Assembly: GCA_032718475.1 (NCBI GenBank)
Contig: JAUCBJ010005399.1
Location: 1-34,682, forward strand
Direction: 5' to 3'
Length of the DNA: 34,682 nt
Origin: Nemertoderma westbladi
Taxonomy: Eukaryota; Xenacoelomorpha; Nemertodermatida; Nemertodermatidae
Part shown: positions 10,490 through 20,400 of the stretch, in pieces
Numbering within the stretch: the stretch's first letter is position 1
Layout of the letters: each line of letters opens with the position of its first letter
Translations under genes and position numbers: made by a program
Notes under the pieces: generated by a model
Database searches by the model: none
Told to the model about the DNA's origin: nothing
The model's input: only the letters and a program-made list of their open reading frames with translations

Positions 10490-10625
10490 TTATAATTATG
10501 GGGGTTTTCGGGGTCGCTGATTTCATTTCTGATGTCAGTTTTAATATTTGGTGGAATGTAGTCTGTCCGCCTGTCGGTTGTCTGTCTGTCTGTCTTACAT
10601 TATGACAGACAGGTTTGCAGACAGT
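10490..10625 (-). repeat. Reverse copy of the 3.2-kb dispersed repeat
   Basis: Read on the minus strand, this aligns with 3225-3345 through AACTGACATCAGAAATGAAA, TCAGCGACCCCGAAAACCC and TTAGCTC, with a GACAGACAGACAG run on the other side. The two copies are clearly related but differ at roughly a quarter of positions by eye. Confidence 0.6.
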
Positions 10626-11780
10626 TTTTCCACAATAACTCGAGAACTAAAAGAGATCTCTCTAAGCCGTTTTCAGATTTGAAATCCCCATTGAATTCAT
10701 TAACAAATTTCTGAATTTAATCATAATACAGTAATAAATCATAATAATCATAATCAGACTTTTCAGATTTTCGATATTTAAACCGGTGTCCGGTGTTTCT
10801 AACAGTTCCCAGGTTAAATACATAACGACCTGCTTGTTAATTGTGGAAATTACAAATAGTTAATTTAACTCGAACTTCATGAACTTACCCACAATAAAAG
10901 GCAGATATGATAAATACAGTAAAATGCTGGGCTGCATATCAATGTAACAAATATAAATATAAGTGCATAAGGAAAAATAATTCTTATAGACCATCAATAC
11001 AGTCAAAAACTGTTTGACTGTAGGCCAGGCCTAGTGATATTTCCAAGAAATCCAACTGTTTCAATTTATTTTTAAACACATTGATAGATCGTCATTCCAC
11101 CTTTTCGTGAATAGTATTCAAAATAGTATCTTCACAGGCTACGAAAATGTGTTTCCAGTTGTTTTCGCTTTTTACTACTGTATGTACCGGTACCGATACA
11201 ATAATTATGTAAGTTGTAAAGTTTAATACTGTGTAGGCCTACCCGTTAAAAGTCTGCCGGATATCCGATATCAAAAAGTGCTATCCGATCTACATGCTGG
11301 CCTACAGAAGTAGGGTGAGTGAGGGAGACTTGACTTTAGGGGAGACTGATTTTTTTTTTAATAACTCAAAAACTATTGTAAATGATTTAACAATACCACA
11401 CAAAAATGTGTAAAATACATGTTGAAAATATAAACAGATACAGACTAGTCACAATACGTTTCCTCTAAAGGGAAACACAATCGCCAGACTTGAGCCCTTA
11501 CATAAATAATTAGTCAGACATTTACTTATTTTATTGTGCCGCCACATTTTTAGTGAAATATAATTAGATGATCAACTACCGCAATAGACTGAGCGAAACA
11601 TTGAGCAAATCAATACAATTGTGGGGAAGAGGGAATGAAAGTGATACACTAGAACGGCCTTCCCTTGAAGGTACACTAGCGCAATTACCGTTTCAGTGTT
11701 TCAGACTGGGTGTTTTTACTCGCATTCTTACATGCTTCACTAAACAATCGGAAAGAGTCAAAATATACAAGATGATTCAC
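10626..11780. other. Intergenic, nothing recognised
   Basis: AT-rich DNA with no gene-like frame. An open frame at 11568-11789 has no recognisable family features and is not called. Confidence 0.45.
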
Positions 11781-11784
11781 CGTA

Positions 11785-12002
11785 CTTAGTTCCAAAGCCT
11801 CATGCGAATTTAGTTCCAATGGAAACGAATTTAGTTCCAATTTTGGCGAATTTAGTTCCAATTTAGGCGAACTTAGTTCCAATAACTATAGAAAAACGAA
11901 AATGAATTTAGTTCCAATGCATGCGAATTTAGTTCCAATGGATGCGAACTTAGTTCCAATGCAAGCTAATTTAGTTCCAATGGAAGCGAATTTAGTTCCA
12001 AT
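11785..12002 (+). repeat. 21-bp minisatellite (GAATTTAGTTCCAATG core)
   Basis: About ten copies of a 21-bp unit. Four 21-bp units in the left block (11785-11880) are separated by about 20 bp from five in the right block (11903-12002). Because 21 is a multiple of three, the right block stays open as a seven-residue repeat NLVPM-x-A, with x = His, Asp, Gln, Glu in turn. The reverse strand is open too. No promoter, splice or protein homology supports translation, so it is annotated as a repeat. Confidence 0.85.
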
Positions 12003-12089
12003 GTTTCAGGTGTGGGGCGAGCCACGTTGTTTGCGAAGAATCTGTTTAATGACACTATTAGGTGCATGGTTAAATAATAATTGTAAATT

Positions 12090-12300
12090 ACTAACTCAAA
12101 ACGCCCAACCTCCAAACCACAACAATCTTATCCCAAACAACCCCCATCCTCTTAACCCAAACAATTAAATTAAATTCATTTATATTTAATCATTTAAAAT
12201 GATATTCATTGTAAAAAAACAACGCCCAAGCTCTTAACCCAAACTAATACGCCCAACTTCCTAACCCAAACAACGCCCATCCACCTAAACTGAAACAACT
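12090..12300 (+). repeat. Imperfect CGCCCAACCTCCTAACCCAAACAA repeats
   Basis: Five or so diverged copies of a roughly 24-base unit built from CGCCCA-x-CTCCTAACCCAAAC, interrupted by an AT-rich stretch at 12165-12220. Simple low-complexity expansion; no coding role seen. Confidence 0.55.
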
Positions 12301-12556
12301 GGTAAATATTGTAATTGGTGTGAAAATGGCACAATGTGCATGACTTGAGTATATAATTCTTCAGACTCAGTCAGTCAGTATCAGTATACACGTGATTAAT
12401 ATTTAATATATATTTGAAAATGTGTAATTATACATTTAATTCATTAATGATGCTTCGTTTTTTAAATATGACGGAAGGATTTTACAATTTAATACAATTA
12501 TTGTTGACCTTCTCATTTTTTATAAACGAATTTATTATTAATGAATAAAAAGTTTA

Positions 12557-13300
12557 CTTGAGGGAGCCCAACGGCTCCTCGGCTCATTAGAACAGGCTGC
12601 TTCTAGTGTTGGTCTCTTTATTAACTCCAAGAAGACCAAAATTTTGACAGTTAACTTTGAAAGTCCTCAGCAAGTCTCTGACCGGATGAGCATAAGCTCA
12701 AAGGATGGTATGCTTGAGCATGTGGACGACTTCTGTTACCTGGGATCATGGATCCGGAAGTCAGGTGACCTTGGAATACGTAAGGGAAAGGCATGGGCAG
12801 CCTTGAATAGGCTTTCCAGGATTTGGAAGTCACCGATAATTAATCGGAAACTTAAGGTCCGATTATTTAGAGCAGCAGTAGTTCCAGTACTACTCTATGG
12901 GAGTCCATGCTGGGCTCTAACTGCTGAGGACACCAAATCTCTGGACGGCACATTCACAAGAATGCTACGCCGGGTTCATTGTGTCAAGTACAATGCACAC
13001 ATCTCCAACCAGACACTATATAACATTGGAGGTCTCTCATTGGTTTCCCCAAGCTTGACACTAGAACAAAATCGCCTCCGCTTTGCAGGACATTGCTTTC
13101 GCCGTGAGGACCAGCCAGTGCATAATCTTGAACTTTGGCAGCCTCATGGAGTAAATAAGCATGGTGGATAGCCCATGACTTTCTTGAGAAGCATCTTAAA
13201 GGACGCTGGCCTTGAAGATGCGGATGATCTAGCAAATGTCATGGGTGATAGGGAGTTGTGGCGGCGCAATTTTGTCGATACGCTGGCACTGCATTCTTAA
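12557..13300 (+). pseudogene. Non-LTR retrotransposon reverse-transcriptase fragment (5'-truncated)
   Basis: The frame encodes the C-terminal part of a non-LTR reverse transcriptase. Visible are GLFINSKKTK, then VDDFCYLGSWI, KGKAWAALNRLSRIWKS, the LFRAAVVPVLLYGSPCWALT thumb-like block, FTRMLRRV, LRFAGHCFRR and ELWRRNFVDTLA before a stop at 13298. The endonuclease and catalytic FADD part are missing, so the copy is 5'-truncated at about 12557. A TAG at 13169 interrupts the frame, just before a PMTFL continuation. The element is dead. It looks most like RTE/BovB-type elements, but the clade is not certain. It differs from the copy at 33050 at many positions, so the two are from distinct lineages. 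Confidence 0.85.
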
Positions 13301-13599
13301 AAACGCAGCTGCAATGCAGCATGCCGAAGCTAAGCTAAGGGCTTAAAATGGCTCAAATGTGATTTCCGGGTTCCAATTAGGGATAGAACGAGGGTTCCTG
13401 GTAGGGTTCCTGGTAGGGTTGGGGTTTAAGACACATTTTGTCTATAGGGTTTCGACAGGGCGACCCTAACCTTTTGAATAAATAGTGAGAATACCCGAGA
13501 AAAAGTAGAGCTGTGGCAGTGTTAGGCTGTGTCTAATGTTTTCTGTGTACTACAGGGATACCAGACCGAACCACTGACTGTACCGTTGTAATACCTACA

Positions 13600-13705
13600 C
13601 ATCGATATTGAACTCGAATCGATATTTAGCTACAAGCGTTTGGAAAAGGTGTCTCCGGTGATATTTCACCAGATACACTGCAGTTATTCTTACCTTATCG
13701 TCTGC
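13600..13705 (-). repeat. Dispersed repeat, uninterrupted paralogue of the 32.44/33.8-kb sequence
   Basis: On the minus strand this reads AGAATAACTGCAGTGTATCT, then GGTGAAATATCACCGGAGAC, then ACCTTTTCCAAACGCTTGTA and GCTAAA. The same series appears in plus orientation split between 32443-32470 and 33795-33845, where a retrotransposon segment interrupts it. This copy therefore shows the uninterrupted arrangement. Confidence 0.7.
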
Positions 13706-14311
13706 AAAACTCTTTCGACCCTTTATTAACCTTGCTGACGCTCGGGAGATAAAATGTCTTGAGGATAGTGAAAAAAAGTTTCCCATGTAATAAATAATTA
13801 TTTTAAATAATGTACTGTACAGTAATTCTGAAATTAGTGAAAAAAAATAGGTCTAATTCACTAATTTTAAAAATATTTGATAAAAGGCGGGTTTTTCAAA
13901 TAAAGCCAATTCTACAGTTACTGACATTTTCTTGCTTGCGCACACATATGTATTCTTAAAACCGTATATCTGGCACGTGTTCGCACTTCTGGTCACGGAA
14001 GAAGCGCGCATCGCCCACAAGGTTACATACAGGTCGGGCTATGTTTATCTCGCTCAGGACAGGATCTGTAATTTCTATGAATTAGGGGGGACCGTGATTT
14101 ATTACGGAAGGCCATATGCAACAACTCCCATACAAAATCATTAATGAAATAAAGTAACGTAATGAATTAACAATACATGGTTATTCATTTTTGATACTAA
14201 TATTTGCAATGCAATACTAAAACACGTAGTGACAAATTCGTTGTTCAAACAACCTAAAACATGTGGTGCATTAACGATATTCAATTAACAAGAGCGAAGT
14301 GTTGCCAGTTG
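13706..14311. other. Upstream flank of the protease gene
   Basis: No supported gene. An open frame at 13932-14144 has no recognisable family signature. Regulatory sequence for the protease presumably lies at the right end. Confidence 0.45.
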
Positions 14312-14319
14312 TATAAATA
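14312..14319 (+). promoter_or_regulatory. TATA box of the protease gene
   Basis: TATAAATA lies 105-112 bases before the protease ATG at 14424. That leaves room for a start site near 14343 and a 5' leader of about 80 bases. Strong TATA boxes are common on secreted digestive protease genes. Confidence 0.55.
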
Positions 14320-14423
14320 CGGGGAAATAGACAAAAATTATAAAACGTCTAGAGACGACTGAAGTTAGGTCTACTGTTTAAGAGAGTGAAAAGAAACACA
14401 GTAGAGCAACCTACTGTTGTACT

Positions 14424-17400
14424 ATGACGCCATTCATCATTGTTGCGTTGTTGGCTACAACCGCTTTGGCTCAGGAATGCGGACACCCCGCTCTCAGTCC
14501 ACAAATAAATCAGTCTAAAATAGTCAATGGCGAAGAGGCTGGAAGAAACACTTGGCCATGGCAGGTAAATATTGGACCCAAAGTGTAAATAATAGCACTA
14601 TACGGTACCTCGCTGCTATAGGCATTATAACTTCGTAAACTCTACAGTAGCGTGTTTGGGGTGATTAACAAATAAAATCGCCCATGTGAAGAATACCAGC
14701 ATTTAATTATATAATTAAAGATTTGAACTTTATTAGGCAGAATTTGTAATTTTTTAATTTCTTATTAAATGTTTTATAGCGCTTATTCTATCTTATAACC
14801 TGCATACAGTAGATACTAATTTGCTTATTGTTTTGGTTATATCCAGCCCTTGTGTCACATGGGCTTTTAGTGAAAACCTGGTATTTTTTACATGGGGATA
14901 CACTGCAAAGTGAAATAATGTTTAACAGCAGAAAGTTTGGTATACTGTACTTATCACATGGGCCAATAAAATTAAATTAAAAATAACAATTCAAATAAAA
15001 GCAAACAGTAAAATATAGTAAACAATGTCAGGTTACGGCAAATTAATCAATTTAGAGAAAGGAGCAGGTTTACAGTGGAACTTTATTTTAACCAAATGTT
15101 ACAAAAGTGTATGCCTACTGCGAGCTACAGTACTAACAATTTACATGATTGACACGCATCGATCACTCGTATGGATTATTAATACGGGAATGGATCCGTC
15201 AATTACTCAATAAGGAAGGATATGTGCTCGAACTAAACTTTATACAGTAAATAATCTTCTTAATTATTGTATATACAGTAGGTACTGTATTTGTAATAAT
15301 TCTATTTATTTAAGTAGTGTGATAAAAACAAGTACAGTAACTGTAGAGTCTTAAAAACTGAAGAAATGTAATATATAAATATATAAATAATAAATAACGT
15401 ACAACTTTACAGGGTTTTCTATCCTACTTGAATTTCTTTGAGTAAACCAAATTATTACTTTTATATTTTAGATATCTCTCCAACGTTATGGTTCTCACCA
15501 CTGTGGTGGTAGCATTATTAATTCTGAGTGGATTGTGACTGCCAGTCATTGTACTTACCTAGATTTACCATCTGCTTTTACTGTTGTTGCCGGCGAACAT
15601 AATCTTTTATCCAATGATGGAACAGAGGTAAATATCAGAACCAGTGTAAGTGGAACACGATGTAGAAGGTTCCGCTAGAGCCAGTGTAAGTGGAACACGA
15701 TGTAGAAGGTTGAGCTAGAGCCAGTGTAAGTGGAACACGATGTAGAAGGTTCCGCTAGAACCAGTGTAAGTGGAACACGATGTAGAAGGTTCCGCTAGTA
15801 CCAGTGTAAGTGGAACACGATGTAGAAGGTTGAGCTAGAGCCAGTGTAAGTGGAACACGATGTAGAAGGTTCCGCTAGTACCAGTGTAAGTGGAACACGA
15901 TGTAGAAGGTTGAGCTAGAGCCAGTGTAAGTGGAACACGATGTAGAAGGTTCCGCTAGAACCAGTGTAAGTGGAACACGATGTAGAAGGTTCCGCTAGTA
16001 CCAGTGTAAGTGGAACACGATGTAGAAGGTTGAGCTAGAGCCAGTGTAAGTGGAACACGATGTAGAAGGTTCCGCTAGAGCCAGTGTAAGTGGAACACGA
16101 AGTAGAAAGTTCCGCTAGAGCCAGTGTAAGTGGAACACGATGTAGAAGGTTCCGCTAGAATCAGTGTAAGTGGAACACGATGTAGAAGGTTCCGCTAGAA
16201 CCAGTGTAAGTGGAACACGAAGTAGAAGGTTCCGCTAGAGCCAGTGTAAGTGGAACACGAAGTAGAAAGTTCCGCTAGAGCCAGTGAAAGTGGAACACGA
16301 TGTAGAAGGTTCCGCTAGAACCAGTGTAAGTGGAACACGAAGTAGAAAGTTCCGCTAGAGCCAGTGTAAGTCGAACACGATGTAGAAGGTTCCGCTAGAG
16401 CCAGTGTAAGTCGAACACGAAGTAGAAGGTTCCGCTAGAACCAGTGTAAGTGGATCACGATGTAGAAGGTTGAGCTAGAACCAGTGTAAGTGGAACACGA
16501 TGTAGAAGGTTCCGCTAGAATCAGTGTATGTGGAACACGATGTAGAAGGTTCCGCTAGAGCCAGTGTAAGTCGAACACGATGTAGAAGGTTCCGCTAGAG
16601 CCAGTGTAAGTCGAACACGAAGTAGAAGGTTCCGCTAGAACCAGTGTAAGTGGAACACGATGTAGAAGGTTCCGCTAGAATCAGTGTATGTGGAACACGA
16701 TGTAGAAGGTTCCGCTAGAGCCAGTGTAAGTCGAACACGAAGTAGAAGGTTCCGCTAGAACCAGTGTAAGTGGAACACGATGTAGAAGGTTCCGCTAGAA
16801 CCAGTGTAAGTGGAACACCATGTAGAAGGTTCCGCTAGAACCAGTGTAAGTGGAACACGATGTAGAAGGTTCCGCTAGAATCAGTGTATGTGGAACACGA
16901 TGTAGAAGGTTCCGCTAGAGCCAGTGTAAGAGGAACACGATTTAGAAGGTTCCGCTAGAACCAGTGTAAGTGGAACACGATGTAGAAGGTTCCGCTAGAA
17001 TCAGTGTAAGTGGAACACAATGTAGAAGGTTTCGCTAGAACCAGTGTAAGTGGAACACGATGTAGAAGGTTGAGCTAGAGCCAGTGTAAGTGGAACACGA
17101 TGTAGAAGGTTCCGCTAGAGCCAGTGTAAGTGGAACACGAAGTAGAAAGTTCCGCTAGAGCCAGTGTAAGTGGAACACGATGTAGAAGGTTCCGCTAGAA
17201 TCAGTGTACGTGGAACACGATGTAGAAGGTTCCGCTAGAGCCAGTGTAAGTGGAACACGATGTAGAAGGTTCCGCTAGAACCAGTGTAAGTGGAACACGA
17301 TGTAGAAGGTTCCGCTAGAATCAGTGTAAGTGGAACACGATGTAGAAGGTTTCGCTAGAACCAGTGTAAGTGGAACACGATGTAGAAGGTTGAGCTAGAG

Positions 17401-20400
17401 CCAGTGTAAGTGGAACACGATGTAGAAGGTTCCGCTAGAATCAGTGTACGTGGAACACGATGTAGAAGGTTCCGCTAGAGCCAGTGTAAGTGGAACACGA
17501 TGTAGAAGGTTCCGCTAGAATCAGTGTAAGTGGAACACGATGTAGAAGGTTTCGCTAGAACCAGTGTAAGTGGAACACGATGTAGAAGGTTGAGCTAGAG
17601 CCAGTGTAAGTGGAACACGATGTAGAAGGTTCCGCTAGAACCCATGTAAGTGGAACACGATGTAGAAGGTTCCGCTAGAGCCAGTGCAAGTGGAACACGA
17701 AGTAGAAGGTTCCGCTAGAACCAGTGTAAGTGGAACACGATGTAGAAGGTTCCGCTAGAACCAGTGTAAGTGGAACACGAAGTAGAAAGTTCCGCTAGAG
17801 CCAGTGTAAGTGGAACACGATGTAGAAGGTTCCGCTAGAATCAGTGTATGTGGAACACGATGTAGAAGGTTCCGCTAGAGCCAGTGTAAGTGGAACACGA
17901 TGTAGAAGGTTCCGCTAGAACCAGTGTAAGTGGAACACGATGTAGAAGGTTCCGCTAGAATCAGTGTAAGTGGAACACGATGTAGAAGGTTTCGCTAGAA
18001 CCAGTGTAAGTGGAACACGATGTAGAAGGTTGAGCTAGAGCCAGTGTAAGTGGAACACGATGTAGAAGGTTCCGCTAGAGCCAGTGTAAGTGGAACACGA
18101 AGTAGAAAGTTCCGCTAGAGCCAGTGTAAGTGGAACACGATGTAGAAGGTTCCGCTAGAATCAGTGTAAGTGGAACACGATGTAGAAGGTTCCGCTAGAA
18201 TCAGTGTAAGTGGAACACGATGTAGAAGGTTTCGCTAGAACCAGTGTAAGTGGAACACGATGTAGAAGGTTGAGCTAGAGCCAGTGTAAGTGGAACACGA
18301 TGTAGAAGGTTCCGCTAGAACCCGTGTAAGTGGAACACGATGTAGAAGGTTCCGCTAGAGCCAGTGCAAGTGGAACACGAAGTAGAAGGTTCCGCTAGAA
18401 CCAGTGTAAGTGGATCACGACGTAGAAGGTTCCGCTAGAACCAGTGTAAGTGGAACACGATGTAGAAGGTTCCGCTAGAACCAGTGTAAGTGGAACACGA
18501 AGTAGAAGGTTCCGCTAGAATCAGTGTAAGTGGAACACGATGTAGAAGGTTTCGCTAGAACCAGTGTAAGTGGAACACGATGTAGAAGGTTGAGCTAGAG
18601 CCAGTGTAAGTGGAACACGATGTAGAAGGTTCCGCTAGAACCCGTGTAAGTGGAACACGATGTAGAAGGTTCCGCTAGAATCAGTGTAAGTGGAACACGA
18701 TGTAGAAGGTTTCGCTAGAACCAGTGTAAGTGGAACACGATGTAGAAGGTTGAGCTAGAGCCAGTGTAAGTGGAACACGATGTAGAAGGTTCCGCTAGAA
18801 CCCGTGTAAGTGGAACACGATGTAGAAGGTTCCGCTAGAGCCAGTGCAAGTGGAACACGAAGTAGAAGGTTCCGCTAGAACCAGTGTAAGTGGAACACGA
18901 TGTAGAAGGTTCCGCTAGAATCAGTGTAAGTGGAACACCATGTAGAAGGTTCCGCTAGAACCAGTGTAAGTGGAACACGATGTAGAAGGTTCCGCTAGAA
19001 CCAGTGTAAGTGGAACACGATGTAGAAGGTTCCGCTAGAATCAGTGTAAGTGGAACACCATGTAGAAGGTTCCGCTAGAACCAGTGTAAGTGGAACACCA
19101 TGTAGAAGGTTCCGCTAGAGCCAGTGTAAGTGGATCACGATGTAGAAGGTTCTGCTAGAACCAGTGTAAGTGGAACACCATGTAGAAGGTTCCGCTAGAA
19201 CCAGTGTAAGTGGAACACGAAGTAGAAGGTTCCGCTAGAACCAGTGTAAGTGGAACACGATGTAGAAGGTTCCGCTAGAGCCAGTGTAAGAGGAACACGA
19301 AGTAGAAGGTTCCGCTAGAACCCGTGTAAGTGGAACACGATGTAGAAGGTTCCGCTAGAACCAGTGTAAGTGGAACACGAAGTAGAAGGTTCCGCTAGAA
19401 CCCGTGTAAGTGGAACACGATGTAGAAGGTTCCGCTAGAACCAGTGTAAGTGGAACACGATGTAGAAGGTTCCGCTAGAACCAGTGTAAGTGGAACACGA
19501 AGTAGAAGGTTCCGCTAGAACCCGTGTAAGTGGAACACGATGTAGAAGGTTCCGCTAGAACCAGTGTAAGTGGAACACGAAGTAGAAGGTTCCGCTAGAG
19601 CCAGTGTAAGTGGAACACGATGTAGAAGAACCAGTGTAAATGGAACACCATGTAGAAGGTTCCGCTAGAGCCAGTGTAAGTGGAACACGATGTAGAAGGT
19701 TCCGCTAGAACCAGTGTAAGTGGAACACGAAGTAGAAGGTTCCGCTAGAACCAGTGTAAGTGGAACACGATGTATAAGGTTCCGCTAGAGCCAGTGTAAG
19801 TGGAACACGATGTAGAAGAACCAGTGTAAATGGAACACCATGTAGAAGGTTCCGCTAGAGCCAGTGTAAGTGGAACACGATGTAGAAGGTTCCGCTAGAA
19901 CCAGTGTAAGTGGAACACGATGTAGAAGGTTCCGCTAGAGCCAGTGTAAGTGGAACACGATGTAGAAGGTTCCGCTAGAACCAGTGTAAGTGGAACACGA
20001 AGTAGAAGGTTCCGCTAGAGCCAGTGTAAGTGGAACACGATGTATAAGGTTCCGCTAGAGCCAGTGTAAGTGGAACACGATGTATAAGGTTCCGCTAGAA
20101 CCAGTGTAAGTGGAACACGAAGTAGAAGGTTCCGCTAGAGCCAGTGTAAGTGGAACACGAAGTAGAAAGTTCCGCTAGAGCCAGTGTAAGTGGAACACGA
20201 TGTAGAAGGTTCCGCTAGAGCCAGTGTAAGTGGAACACGATGTAGAAGGTTTCGCTAGAACCAGTGTAAGTGGAACACGATGTAGAAGGTTTCGCTAGAA
20301 CCAGTGTAAGTGGAACACGATGTAGAAGGTTGAGCTAGAGCCAGTGCAAGTGGAACACGAAGTAGAAGGTTCCGCTAGTACCAGTGTAAGTGGAACACGA

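Noticed and set aside
13932-14144. 70-codon open frame upstream of the protease
   Set aside because: No recognisable domain and no convincing ATG context or splice partner.
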